Below are positions 33,083-42,480 of a stretch of 64,000 nt of DNA, one piece after another (the stretch's first letter is position 1; every line of letters begins with the position of its first letter). The DNA lies in the NCBI GenBank assembly GCA_038277395.1, contig CM076192.1:124879470-124943469 (forward strand), written 5' to 3'. The notes under the pieces are model-generated. The model saw only the letters and a list, made by a program, of their open reading frames with translations, was not told the DNA's origin and did not search any database. This DNA is from Dryocosmus kuriphilus (taxonomy: Eukaryota; Arthropoda; Insecta; Hymenoptera; Cynipidae). The position numbers and the translations under genes were made by a program.

Positions 33083-33870
33083 TCATTCAATTCTTTTATT
33101 TTCTCTTCCTCTTTCCCCTTCACCCACTTTCTTTCTATCCTCAGACATACATTCTAGATTTCTCACTCTTTCTTCCAACCTTTCCATATCAAGCTCTCTC
33201 TTTCTCACTGATTCTTTGCATTTTCCCGATATCCTCCAACTGTGTCCAAACCTTATCTTTTTCTTGCCGCCACACCAGATTCCATTCTCCCCACTTTTCC
33301 CTAACTTTTCCCTAACTTTTCTCATTTCCTCGCAGAGCTCATCCCCTCTCTTTTGCATGGCATTCGGACTGCGTTTCGTTTCCTCTCTAAATCCTATAAT
33401 CAGACTTTCCAGATTTTCTAGATCGACTTTCCCTTTTGCCTTATTCCTCTCAGGTGGAGACTTTTTCTTAAGCTTTTTCCGCAATTTCTCTTCTCCCTGT
33501 TCATTCCCCTCTTCTTCCCTTGATATTTTACTATCATCCGTCTTTTCCCCCTCATCACTTTTATCCGTTAAACCTCCCCATTTTCTTCACTTGATAAAAA
33601 GTTGCCTCGATCCTAGACTGCTAGATCTCGATCTACTAAACAGTTCCCGATTTAGCGGTCTACGTCGAGTCCTTCTGTCGGCTAGTCCCCCTTCGTTTTC
33701 CCCCCTCAGAAAGTTTCACGGCGTTGTAAATTGCCTCTCTCCATCATCAAAACTATCCTCGGCATCATCCTTACCCCTCCCTGTTTCGCCGGCCACAGTA
33801 GGCTCATCAACATCGAGGTCATCTACCTGCTGCTGCCCTCTACTGGCCCCCGTTGGGCTCCTCATTGTGA
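33083..33870 (-). pseudogene. LINE ORF1, coiled-coil protein
   Basis: The clean part (33083-33484) is rich in Glu, Lys and Arg with heptad-like spacing (DLENLESLIIGFREETKR, ELDMERLEERVRNLE). This predicts a coiled coil as in the trimerising ORF1 proteins of LINEs. An upstream acidic stretch begins near 33870 (MRSPTGASRGQQQVDDLDVD) but is separated by stops. No CCHC knuckle or RRM is evident. Confidence 0.7.
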
Positions 33871-34146
33871 ACATGCTGGTCTAACTTACCGATCTGCTGT
33901 CCCTTCTCTTCCCTCTCACTTTTCCGACCTCGTCAACTAACCTCTAAACTCTCACTTTTGACTTTCGTTTCAAATCTTTTAACTTTAGAAAACAACTCTC
34001 CCACACTACCACACAAGCCTTTCACTATGCTCACTTCCCTTATCGTCTTTCACCTCAATCACACCTCCACACACGTCGCCAAAACCAAAAAAGATAGCAC
34101 AGAATCAACACGCGTACTTTACCTTTCGGTACCGGAAACGGAAGCC

Positions 34147-34164
34147 ATTATTAGAAATAAGATT
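34147..34164. repeat. LINE target site duplication, right copy
   Basis: ATTATTAGAAATAAGATT, 17 of 18 identical to 29321-29338. The AT-rich host repeat resumes directly after it. Confidence 0.8.
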
Positions 34165-34265
34165 ATTATTAAGATTAAGATTAATTTAAAATTACACAAA
34201 ATAAATGTCGAATTATGAAATAAATGTTATTAATAATTAACAGGCCTGATAAAAAATTACAAGGG

Positions 34266-34514
34266 CCATTGAAAATAGCGATTCATATCTGTATCTTCTA
34301 ATATGAGTTTAAGAATTTACGAGTGAGCTTGGTTTCTAGCGGTCCTCAGTAGGATTATATTTTTTATCTAAAGTATGCGATTGCGGATATGCGTTGCGTG
34401 AGTCAGACCACCATGCAAAGAGTCAGTCGGCTACAAACTATCGGTGCGAGGACATGTTCCAACGTCACGTTTAATTGTTCATGTATAAGAAGGCTCCTTT
34501 TAATCTGAATCACA
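34266..34514 (+). repeat. Probable 5' LTR remnant of the second copia
   Basis: It is a 250 bp unique block between the AT-rich repeat (ends about 34260) and the primer site. Its end CACATTA before GGTTATGG is near the CA expected at an LTR end. There is no second LTR to confirm it. Confidence 0.5.
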
Positions 34515-34517
34515 TTA

Positions 34518-34533
34518 GGTTATGGGCCCAGTG
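34518..34533 (+). other. Primer binding site, half initiator-Met tRNA type
   Basis: GGTTATGGGCCCAGTG equals the Drosophila copia primer site through GGTTATGGGCCCAGT. This perfect copy supports the copia assignment. Confidence 0.85.
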
Positions 34534-34639
34534 CTGAATCTCAGACAGTAAAATCAGTATAAAGTTACTGAAGTGTAAAAAGTGACTCTCTGATTCTGAG
34601 TGTCTGAAGCGAGGGTCTATCAAATTCATTACTTCTTCG

Positions 34640-35350
34640 GACAAAATTGCCAACACTGGAAACGCCAAATGGAAATTTACATGGTGGAGAATAAACTGAA
34701 AAAGTACTTTTATGGATCGACTCAAAGGCCTGCAGAATAACAAAAGCTGCTACATGGGAAGACAAGGATGCTGCAGCAAAAGCATTTTTGATGCAAGGCC
34801 TGGAACTAGATCAGTTAAAATATTTGACAGATTATTCTACAGCTGCGCAAATGCGGTCGAGACTAAAAACAATACATGCTGAAAAAAGTGATCAGTCTGT
34901 ACAACTGTTCTTGGATCAGTTCATAGACGCAAAAATGGATCCAAATGATTCAGTGGCTGATCACATTGCAAATTTTATCTCGCTGTCGCAACACCAAAAG
35001 ATATGAACATGGAACAACAGACAGCAGTTGTTATAGCTACGATTGTTTCCAGCTTACCGCAAAAATTTGATAATGTGCGTAGAGCCTGGTAGTCTGTTCC
35101 TCGTACTGATCAAATATTCGAAAAATTGACAGATCATTTAGTCAACGAAGAGCGCCTACTGAAGATGCGAGAGTTGCATTTATCAAAAGAGGTAAAAGAC
35201 GAAGCATTCTACGCAAAAGGGAAACAAACTAAGCAGAAAGAAGCCTCCACAAAGAGAAAAGGGTCTTGTCGCTATTTTAAAAGGCCTGGACATGGGGCAC
35301 GTGATTGTCGCATTAAGAAAAGGCTAATAACAATAGCGAGTCTCTGGTAG
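34640..35350 (+). pseudogene. Copia 2 gag with degenerate zinc knuckle
   Basis: Upstream frames show WKRQMEIYMVENKLKKYFYG and RPAE. The frame 34788-35006 reads LMQGLELDQLKYLTDYSTAA then TIHAEKSDQSVQLFLDQFID, the UBN2-type block. The 35126-35350 part ends with CRYFKRPGHGARDC, where the second Cys of the CCHC knuckle is Phe. Stops and shifts occur near 35005 and 35090. Confidence 0.85.
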
Positions 35351-35439
35351 CTTAAAAGACTAAGGATCAAGATTCTCAAAAAGGTTCTGGAAGTTCGGAT
35401 GAATTGCTCAACGCTGAAACTTCACTGGCTCAAATGAAT

Positions 35440-35760
35440 GAAGACATCTGATTTGCTGATTCAGGCGCAACTGAGCCTATGTGGTTCAGAAAAGAGTAGT
35501 TCAAAAATTTGTAGGAATTTTCAAATAATGAATATTCTGTGTTAGCGGGAGATGATAATTCTCTTTGTGTGAAAGGAAGAGGTGACATTGAGGTTGAAGT
35601 GCAAACCGACTCTGAAACTCGCACAAAACACACGACTGGAAATGTTTTGTACGTGCCGCACATCAAGAAAAATTTACTTTCAATAGGATGCCCATCGGCA
35701 AAAAGGTATGGAAAATATTTTCAAAGAAGGAGGCCAAATATTTTCGTTCTATAAAAATAA
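35440..35760 (+). pseudogene. Copia 2 protease
   Basis: FADSGATEPMWF near 35453-35488 holds the Asp of the DSGA motif. The downstream block reads VLAGDDNSLCVKGRGDIEVE and GNVLYVPHIKKNLLSIG, the copia protease/gag-pre-integrase pattern. TAG codons interrupt it at about 35498. Confidence 0.85.
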
Positions 35761-35869
35761 TCGACTGATAATTGATGGAACGAGACACAATAAGAGACTT
35801 TACAGAAAGAATTTTAAGCCAGTGGGAGCAGTTGAGGCATATTTGGCAGAAACAAAACCCTTTGTAAAA

Positions 35870-36745
35870 TGGCATGAATGGCCACGTCCATTTTAAAACT
35901 CTACGATACATGCCAAAGAATTCTACAGTAAAGGATTTAAAAATTGATGACTCTGTGAAACAAGATCCATTTTGCGAGGGATGTGTATTGGGCAAGCAAC
36001 ACCGAACCAAAATTTCCGAAAGTGGAAGCCATCCGTGCTACACGACCTGGAGAGATTTTTCATGCTGATGAAAGTGAGCCAGCCTTCCATTGGAGGACCA
36101 AATTATTTCTTGTTACTGAAGGATTGTTTTTCAAGGTACTGTTTTGTCTATTTCCTGAAACATAAAACTGAAGTTCTAGAGCATTTGAAGGAATTTTATT
36201 CTAACGCTCAAGCTAACGGACACTATATAAAAAGATTGCGAACTGATTGTGTAACAGAATTCTGCAATGCATCTGTTAAAGAATGTTTGCTTTCTAAGGG
36301 AATTAAGCACGAAACAGCTACTCCAACGGCACCGGAACAGAATGTATTTATTGAAAGGCAAAACAGGACGATTGTAGAATCCGCAGAATCTATGATATAC
36401 GCAAGAAAATTGCCCCTATATTGTGGGCTGAAGCTGATGCAACGGCCGTTTATGTCAAAAATCGAACAGATACGGAAACACTGAATGGGTTCACACCATA
36501 TGAAAAGTGGTTTAGTGTAAAGCCATCAGTAGGGCACCTGAAAACTTTTGGCAGTAATTTTCACGCACACGTTACAAAAGATCAAAGAACCAAGTGGGAG
36601 GAGAATTCTGTGAAGTGTTTGATGGTAGGTTATAATGAAGAAAGCAAAGCCTATCCGTCTATGATTCAACTGCAAGAAAGTGCTACATTCGAAGGGATGT
36701 TACTTTTTATGAAAATATGGAAGCTAAGCCTTCTCATGTAATTAT
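35870..36745 (+). pseudogene. Copia 2 integrase
   Basis: FCEGCVLGKQHR and related text form the zinc-binding part. The core continues GGPNYFLLLKDCFSRYCFVY, then RLRTDCVTEFCNASVKECLL with the second Asp (usual RTDNGTEF), and VFIERQNRTIVESAESM with the Glu. The first Asp block reads FHADESEP in another frame. The C-terminal WAEADATAVYVKNRTDTETL and GFTPYEKWFSVKPSVGHLKT follow. At least two frameshifts. Confidence 0.88.
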
Positions 36746-36999
36746 CATGAATCAACGAAAAGAAGAGAATAAGGAAGATACCACAGTAAGTGATATGTGA
36801 AAGGATGAATCGACACAATTAGAGACAAAGAAGACGAAGAATCCGCGCCTGTCGATACCAAAAGATCTTTATGTTCTGCGAGATAAAAGCACATCTTTAA
36901 CATCAGGAGTTTATAAAACTGGTTCTGAAATAGCAGAGGTTCTCTTTGCTATATGTGAATCACAAACTGCACAAGAATCATTGGTTCTGAAAATTCAAA

Positions 37000-37810
37000 T
37001 CAGCGGAAGCAAGCCATCAACGAAGAATTGGAGTCTCTAAAAGAAAATGAAACATGGATTTTGGATCCCAAACCTGAAAATGAAAATATTATTTCAAAAC
37101 GGTGCCTCTTCAAAAAGAAATACAAATCGGATGGAACAGACAAGTTCAAAGCTCGACTCGTCATTCGGGGCTTCTCGCAAAAGGAAGGGATTGATTGCAA
37201 GAAAACCTTTGCTCCTGTGGTGAAGTATAGCACTATAAGGTTAGTGCTCTTAGTTGCTGCTGTGGAAGATTTGGAAATGATTCAGTTCGGCGTCAAAACT
37301 GCGTTTTTGTATGGAGAATTGGAGGAGGGAATTTATATGGAACAATCGTCTGGATTCGAGATAGATAATCGCGTTCGTCGACTCAAGAAAAGTTTGTATG
37401 GACTAAAACAAGCCCCAAGGTAATGGAATAAAGCGATAATTTAATTTCTAAGTGAGCATGGATTCGTTCAACCAAAAGCTGATTCCTGTTTGTGTTATTT
37501 AAAAATGAAAAGGTGATTGAAAAGTGAAATGAAAAGGTATTTCATTTTACATGTAGATGACGGAATCGTTTGTTGTAATGCTGTAGCGAAAATGAATGAT
37601 TTGTTTTCTGAACTTGGCCGCATGTTTAAAATCAAATGTTCAAAAGCTGAGTGTTTTGTCGGAATACAAATAGAGAGAGAAAGGAATCTGAAGACTTTAA
37701 AATTGTATCAAAGTGTTTACGTTGAAAAGATTTTAACTATGTTCAATCGTGTTGATTGTACGCTGCTTTCCACTGAAGGAATTACAACGCATATTTCTAA
37801 AACGAGATAA
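37000..37810 (+). pseudogene. Copia 2 reverse transcriptase, truncated
   Basis: The 37028-37423 part has LKENETWILDPKPENENII, FKARLVIRGFSQKEGIDCKK, TFAPVVKYSTIRLVLLVAAV and FGVKTAFLYGELEEGIYMEQ. In that last block the catalytic Asp (usually D.KTAFL.G) reads GVKTAFL, so it is lost. LKKSLYGLKQAPR ends at a TAA. The 37517-37810 part has ILHVDDGIVCC (usual YVDD). The protein breaks off before RNase H. Confidence 0.88.
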
Positions 37811-37827
37811 TCATCCTATTCCAAACA

Positions 37828-38075
37828 TCTAGAATTCTGCAATACTTGTGTAAATTTTAATTCAGTTTACTTGGAACCTTTTTACCTGGTATTGAGAACA
37901 GCTTCAAATCTATAAAATTTGCAGCTTTCTTCTGTAAAGTTAACAACTTATCAATGCTTAGAATCATCAGATTTTGTGAGGTGTAAATATAGCAGAATCT
38001 TTGTGATACGTTAGCAGATGACTCTAACAGAAACTTTTCTGTAAATTTTACATATAAAGTTTAACATTAACAGAT
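37828..38075 (+). repeat. Inverted repeat pair, left copy
   Basis: It is an inverted copy of 49195-49445, about 245 bp and roughly 75-80% alike by eye. Shared words are ATTCAGTTTACTTGRA, CAGAAACTTTTCTGTAAATT and GCAGATGACYCTAACAGA. The block contains internal CTGTAAATTTTACA-type palindromes. The pair brackets 11 kb of DNA-transposon relics. Confidence 0.75.
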
Positions 38076-38844
38076 TCTATCTGTTCTTGTAACATATCTC
38101 ACCTGCTAAAACAGCGGAAATGTGCAGCATATTTGAATATGTAACTTTAAAATAGGTTCTCCAGTTAAGTAAAATATAAATTTTTCCTTACAGTTACGTT
38201 GAAATACCCTAAGAGCTCTTAAAATTTAAGAACATTTAAAAAATCCTTCAAAATTATTTAAAAGTCATAAAAACTTCAGTATACTTAGAAATCCTGTAAA
38301 AGCTCTTATATCTTATGAAAATTTTCTGGAAATAACTTAGTTTTTTTCATATTCTTTATAATCATTGAAATTTATAAAAACCCATTGACATAAAATTTAT
38401 TTTATTTTCTAATATTCTCTAGAAATTCGTTGAAATCATCGAAGTCGTGGAAATCGATTGAAATAGGTAGAAATCATTTGAAAATGTAAATGAAATATAT
38501 TTCCTAAAGTCCTCTTTAAATCCCCTAAAATCCCTTAAAGCCTTTAAAACATTTTTAGGTCTTCGTTAAAATAAATAGTGTGCAATGTGCATGATTCTTG
38601 AAATCAGATATTTGGAAAACCTTTTTCTCTCTTCTTTTTTTTCTGAGTACTAGTAAGATTTTCAGGATAAACTCACGCTACTCTCCAAATTTCGGAGCCG
38701 AACCGGGATTTTACAAATGAGGCTCTTCATGGTCGATTGATTAAATTCTCCCCGCTTTTTCATCTTCTATTAATTTTCTATTCCTTATAAAACCTCATCC
38801 GAAAACCCTGAACATTGAAATCGTGACTCAGACTCCTGAAACCA
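38076..38844. other. AT-rich spacer, no gene seen
   Basis: CCCTAAAATCCCTTAAAGCC-type low-complexity text fills 38200-38570. A short mixed stretch near 38640-38840 (CCGAACCGGGATTTTACA) leads into the C-rich minisatellite. Nothing coding. Confidence 0.65.
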
Positions 38845-38935
38845 ACTAACCCTAAACCACAAATCCCAACCCATAAACTCTAAATACATAAACCCTCAAC
38901 CTATAATTCCCAACCCATAGACACTAAACACATAG
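38845..38935 (-). repeat. Telomere-like degenerate minisatellite, C-rich strand
   Basis: Words such as AACCCTAAACCACAAATCCC and CCCATAAACTCTAAATACAT repeat with a ~14 bp rhythm. It is the inverted counterpart of the G-rich array at 40617-40835. Confidence 0.7.
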
Positions 38936-39220
38936 TAGTTTATTAATTGAATCAGTATTTGTAGCAATTCTACCACATTTTTGGGTATTGATCTTTCTCT
39001 AATGCTTAAAGTCTTTGTTACGAGATTCTTGTGATTTTTCTGACAATAAACCAATCGGTATAAGTGAAAAGTTATCGATTATTTCTGCTCCATGTAAAAG
39101 TATTTTATGGACAAATGCAGAAGTATAGAATCAATCACTATATTGGATATATAGTTTAGCAACTTCTGTTGCATAGATGTGAAATATTTAAGTATCTATT
39201 TTAATGCCACAAGCACGTGT

Positions 39221-40440
39221 TTATAAAATAACTCCAAATCTTTGAATCAATTCACAATTAACACCTTTTATCTGAGACGCCAGAACTGGGTCACGAAAAT
39301 GCCTCCTTGCTGTGTTGCTATCGTTTGAGGTTCCAGATACTTGCTTTGGATAATCTAGAAGCAAACCTGTTTCTTCTTTAAATCGTTGTTGGATTCTTTG
39401 CTTAACATTCTTCATAAGTTCTTTTTCATCACCAGATGATACTCTATATTTTTTGTACCTAATCTATAAGCAAAGTGAGGAATGCACTGCATAAATCTTA
39501 TCTAGGCATGGAGACTTGACAAACCATACTTTAAGTTTTCAACGATTTCTTCTTTCCTTGATAATTTTTCGAGATTATTCATTTCTGCTGTAGAGGCGTT
39601 ACATATAACGCAACATGCATTTGATGATGTATCTGTGAAAACTGTTACCACTTTTACATCAATCGTAGTTAGATGCATGCAATGAAATACTTTCATCTCT
39701 TTCCCAGCTACCCCGCAAATGTTGGTACTTATTTTTCAATTTCAAGTTCTAACTGACTAACTTTAAGTTTTGTTTTCTCTTCTATTTCCTTAGTATACTC
39801 AAAACGTATAACACGACAACATCTCGTTGAACCAGATTGGGGATTACACCAAATACTTTTGAAATCGCTTGCAACCTTTATTTCCAGCTTAGGTGGTACC
39901 ATTGATGTCATAAAAATGCTACTATCTGCTATTGTTGCATCAGAAAATTTTTGCTTATATTGGCTTTTATCTGAAGCTCCATCACATCGCATTTTGAGGT
40001 CATAGTGAGACATATATCCGTATCGATATTTAGCAATTCACATAAGACAGTTGGCACTTGTAATAATCGCGTACAAGTATGATTTAACAATTATTGTAAA
40101 TTAACTTTAGCACTTTCTTCAGTAATTGTTTTACTAGAATATGGTGGACATATTGGTTTTTGCTTCTGCAAGATATTTATAATTAATAAAAACATCAGAA
40201 TTTTTTTCTTTTGTTCTTTTGTGAATAGTATTATACTGCCATTTCGATAATGTAACATCTTCCATAAGAGCTAATGATTCTTCTTTAGAGAATTTTTGTT
40301 TACAGTTGTTTTCAATATTAAAAATTTCTTGAATCATTCTTGCAAGATGTTTTTTTTCCAGATCCTTTAGTTTTTTATAAGAAACTTGTTTCAATTCTTC
40401 TTCTGAATGACTATCAGATAACGCTTCTGTTTTTCTTCGC
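39221..40440 (-). pseudogene. RAG1/Transib-like transposase relic
   Basis: Four minus-strand segments fit one protein in order. 40134-40394 (SYKKLKDLEKKHLARMIQEI) is the N-terminal basic part. 39729-40013 has CDGASDKSQYKQKF, resembling the first catalytic-Asp region of RAG1 (CDG.GD). 39502-39696 has KVFHCMHLTTIDVKVV and CCVICNASTAEMNNLEK, resembling the zinc-binding insertion, and ends SSLHA. 39221-39415 has GTSNDSNTARRHFRDPVL, comparable to the NGNFARKL block of RAG1. Many stops and shifts. The C-terminal part with the last catalytic Glu is absent. Assignment is by remembered family patterns. Confidence 0.6.
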
Positions 40441-40616
40441 TGCGTAAAAGTAGAAGAGTCTTCGAAATTTTTAATCGAAGGTCATCCACCACTTGAAACA
40501 TGTTCTTTTAAATTAATAGTGAAATTTCCTTGTAACCATTTAACTTTTCTTTTCTAAATACATTTTCTCTGTAAGTAGCAACACACAATTTCGATTGAAA
40601 GATTAGAAAGAAACTT

Positions 40617-40835
40617 ATCTTGAGTTTGAGGTTTGTGGGTTTGAGGTTTGTGGGTTTAGGCTTTATGGGTTTAGGTATATGGGTTGAGATTTGTGGGTTA
40701 AGGGTTTATGGGTTTAGGGTTTTTGGGTTTAGGTTTTATAGGTTAAGGACATATGGGTTTAGGATTTATTGGTTAGGATATGGGTTAGTTGTTTTCAGAA
40801 ATGTGAGTCTCGAGTTCAATGTTCAGGGTTTTGGA
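40617..40835 (+). repeat. Telomere-like degenerate minisatellite, G-rich strand
   Basis: GGTTTGTGGGTTTAGG, ATGGGTTTAGGGTTTTTGGG and similar words repeat every 12-15 bp. It is not the insect telomere (TTAGG)n. It is inverted relative to 38845-38935, and together they flank the RAG1-like relic. Confidence 0.75.
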
Positions 40836-40984
40836 TAAGGTTTTATAAGTTTTCTAATTTAAAAAAATTAATTTTAAAATTTAGACTATATGAGTCTCTT
40901 AAGAATTCAATTAGTAACATTTCTGAAAAAAATTATTCAATTCAGTCAAGATTTGTGACTCTAGGTCGTTTTTAACAAAATTAG

Positions 40985-41150
40985 TGCTCTATCGCCAGTG
41001 TGCGTCAGTATGTGGGCTCATGTATTCAATCCGTGCGCTCACGTGCTGACGCCGTGAGTGGCATGTAGCAGATACGTGCTATGACACTCGGGGTTAATAG
41101 GTGAAGGATTACGTATACACTAGGTTTCTGTTTTCTCCGTGTATCGATAT
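40985..41150 (+). repeat. Direct repeat pair, left copy
   Basis: It matches 46955-47145 in the same orientation: CAGCAGATACGTG-like GTAGCAGATACGTGCTAT, GGTTAATAGGTG, then TTCTGTTYTCTCCGTGTAT. The two copies enclose both the DDE-like gene and the exonuclease relic. Confidence 0.75.
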
Positions 41151-41159
41151 ATTGATTGC

Positions 41160-41905
41160 ACAGCCCCACAAAAAGAAAAATTTTCTGTGCACGTGACCAG
41201 ACCACCATATCTATATGTTTTTGGGGTCGCTGAGTCCGAATCCGGGGTCCGTTTTTCTCCATCAGGTCAGGGTCAAGGTCGTTTCAAGGTCAAATCAATA
41301 TTATTCCACGAATGTGGGCCAAGGTGCCTTTTTTGTATGTTTTTGGGTCCCTGAGTCCGAATGTGAGGTCTGTTGGTCTCCATCAGGTCAGGGTCAAGAT
41401 TATTTCAAGGTTAAATCGAGGAAAAAACCCTGTGAACAGACACAATTACTACATCTATACGTTTTTGGGGTCGCTGAGTCCGAATCCGGCGTCCGTTTTT
41501 CTCCATCAGGTCAGGGTCAAGGTCGTTTCAAGGTCAAATCAATATTATTCCACGAATGTGGGCCAAGATGCCGTTTTTGTATGTTTTTGGGGTCCCTGAG
41601 TCCGAATTTGAGGTCTGCTTGTCTCCATCAGGTCAGATTCAAGGTCATTTCAAGGTTACATTGAGGAAAATACCTGTGAACAGACACAATTACTACATCT
41701 ATACGTTTTTGTGGTCGCTGAGTCCGAATCCGGGGTCCGTTTTTTTCCATCAGTTCAAGGTCATTTCACGGTCAAATGACGATTATTTCACGAACGTGGG
41801 CCAAGATGCCTTTTTGTATATTTTTGATGTCCCTGGGTGCGAATCCGAAGTCTGTTGGTCTTCATCAGGTCTGGATCAAGGTCATCTCATGGTCGAATCG
41901 AGGAA
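41160..41905 (+). repeat. Three 245 bp units (left inverted array)
   Basis: GGGGTCGCTGAGTCCGAATC or close variants occur at about 41222, 41467 and 41711. Each unit has two related halves, with CTCCATCAGGTCAGGGTCAA in both. The complement of this array lies at 44395-44870. The ORFs it produces on the plus strand are periodic artefacts. Confidence 0.85.
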
Positions 41906-42373
41906 AAAACTTGAAAGCCAATAACATTGAATACGTCGTATGATACAGGTGTGAAATAAAATTGGATATATTGGTTTTCTTTTCTATGCTTCAAGACTTC
42001 TGTTTTAGCGTGATACGGAGGACAGACGTTTAATTTATCCTCAGTTTTATAGAATATCATTTTTATATTCTGACTGACCGAATATCTCGGCGCTGAAAGA
42101 TGTAATATAGCAACATTGTTGAGCCCAATTACAGTTTCTAAACTAACACTACATCTGCGTGGTGATACTTGAATTCTCAAATCCTGCTACCGCGAGGGAT
42201 ACTGGGACGATGACAACTGCTTCGAAAGTAGATGTGTAGAATGATTCGCTTTCCAGTCCTATGTGGTATCGAAGACAGCGTGGCGCGCTGCCTTGCATGG
42301 GGGGCGTTAGGGTTGAGAATGAAGCCGTAGTGTGTCTGACGACGAGTTGACTTTGTCCTCGTCAAAGTCAGAA

Positions 42374-42409
42374 AACTCTCATACTTAGACCTGAGGAGGT
42401 ATGAGAGTT
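42374..42409 (+). promoter_or_regulatory. Hairpin in the leader of the zinc-finger/DDE-like gene
   Basis: AACTCTCATAC and GTATGAGAGTT form an 11 bp perfect stem around a 14 nt loop, about 70 bases before the start codon. Function unknown. Confidence 0.5.
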
Positions 42410-42480
42410 ATCACTCTCAGGACGGTGGACTCACCTGCGATCGGACCAGGATCCCTAACGCGTGGATCGTTAAATCTACT

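Larger units (their letters stand above)
29339..34146 (-). mobile_element. LINE copy 2, near full length (4.8 kb)
   Basis: It is bracketed by an 18 bp target duplication (29321-29338, 34147-34164). On the minus strand a GC-richer 5' region, a coiled-coil ORF1, and an ORF2 with AP-type endonuclease, RT and Cys-rich C-terminus follow in order. It ends in GGGAGAGTAATAAACCAATC without a long poly(A). Copy 1 at 430-2418 belongs to the same family. Purine-rich coding on the minus strand makes long Ser/Phe/Leu ORFs on the plus strand, which are artefacts. Stops and frameshifts show it is inactive. Confidence 0.93.
34266..37810 (+). mobile_element. Second copia-type element, 3'-truncated
   Basis: A copia primer site at 34518-34533 places the 5' LTR end near 34514, so 34266-34514 is probably LTR remnant. 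Gag, protease, integrase and RT follow in copia order on the plus strand in several frames. RNase H, polypurine tract and 3' LTR are missing. The element ends near 37810, where the repeat at 37828 begins. It is a different lineage from the copia at 7107-11937, since the Gag and protease texts differ strongly. Confidence 0.9.

Noticed and set aside
31481..33884. Long plus-strand ORFs rich in Ser, Phe, Leu and Pro (up to 222 codons)
   Set aside because: They are antisense to the purine-rich LINE genes on the minus strand, which carry clear domains. The plus-strand text has no motif.
40617..40835. Interstitial telomere
   Set aside because: The unit is degenerate GGGTTTAGG-like with 12-15 bp spacing, not insect TTAGG, and it has an inverted partner at 38845.
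41160..41905. CRISPR-like array
   Set aside because: The unit is about 245 bp without short repeat-spacer structure, and the context is eukaryotic.
41139..41924. Overlapping 95-149 codon ORFs with repeated VFG..ESE..FSPSGQ text
   Set aside because: Their periodicity equals the 245 bp DNA units, and similar ORFs exist in several frames, so they are not independent genes.
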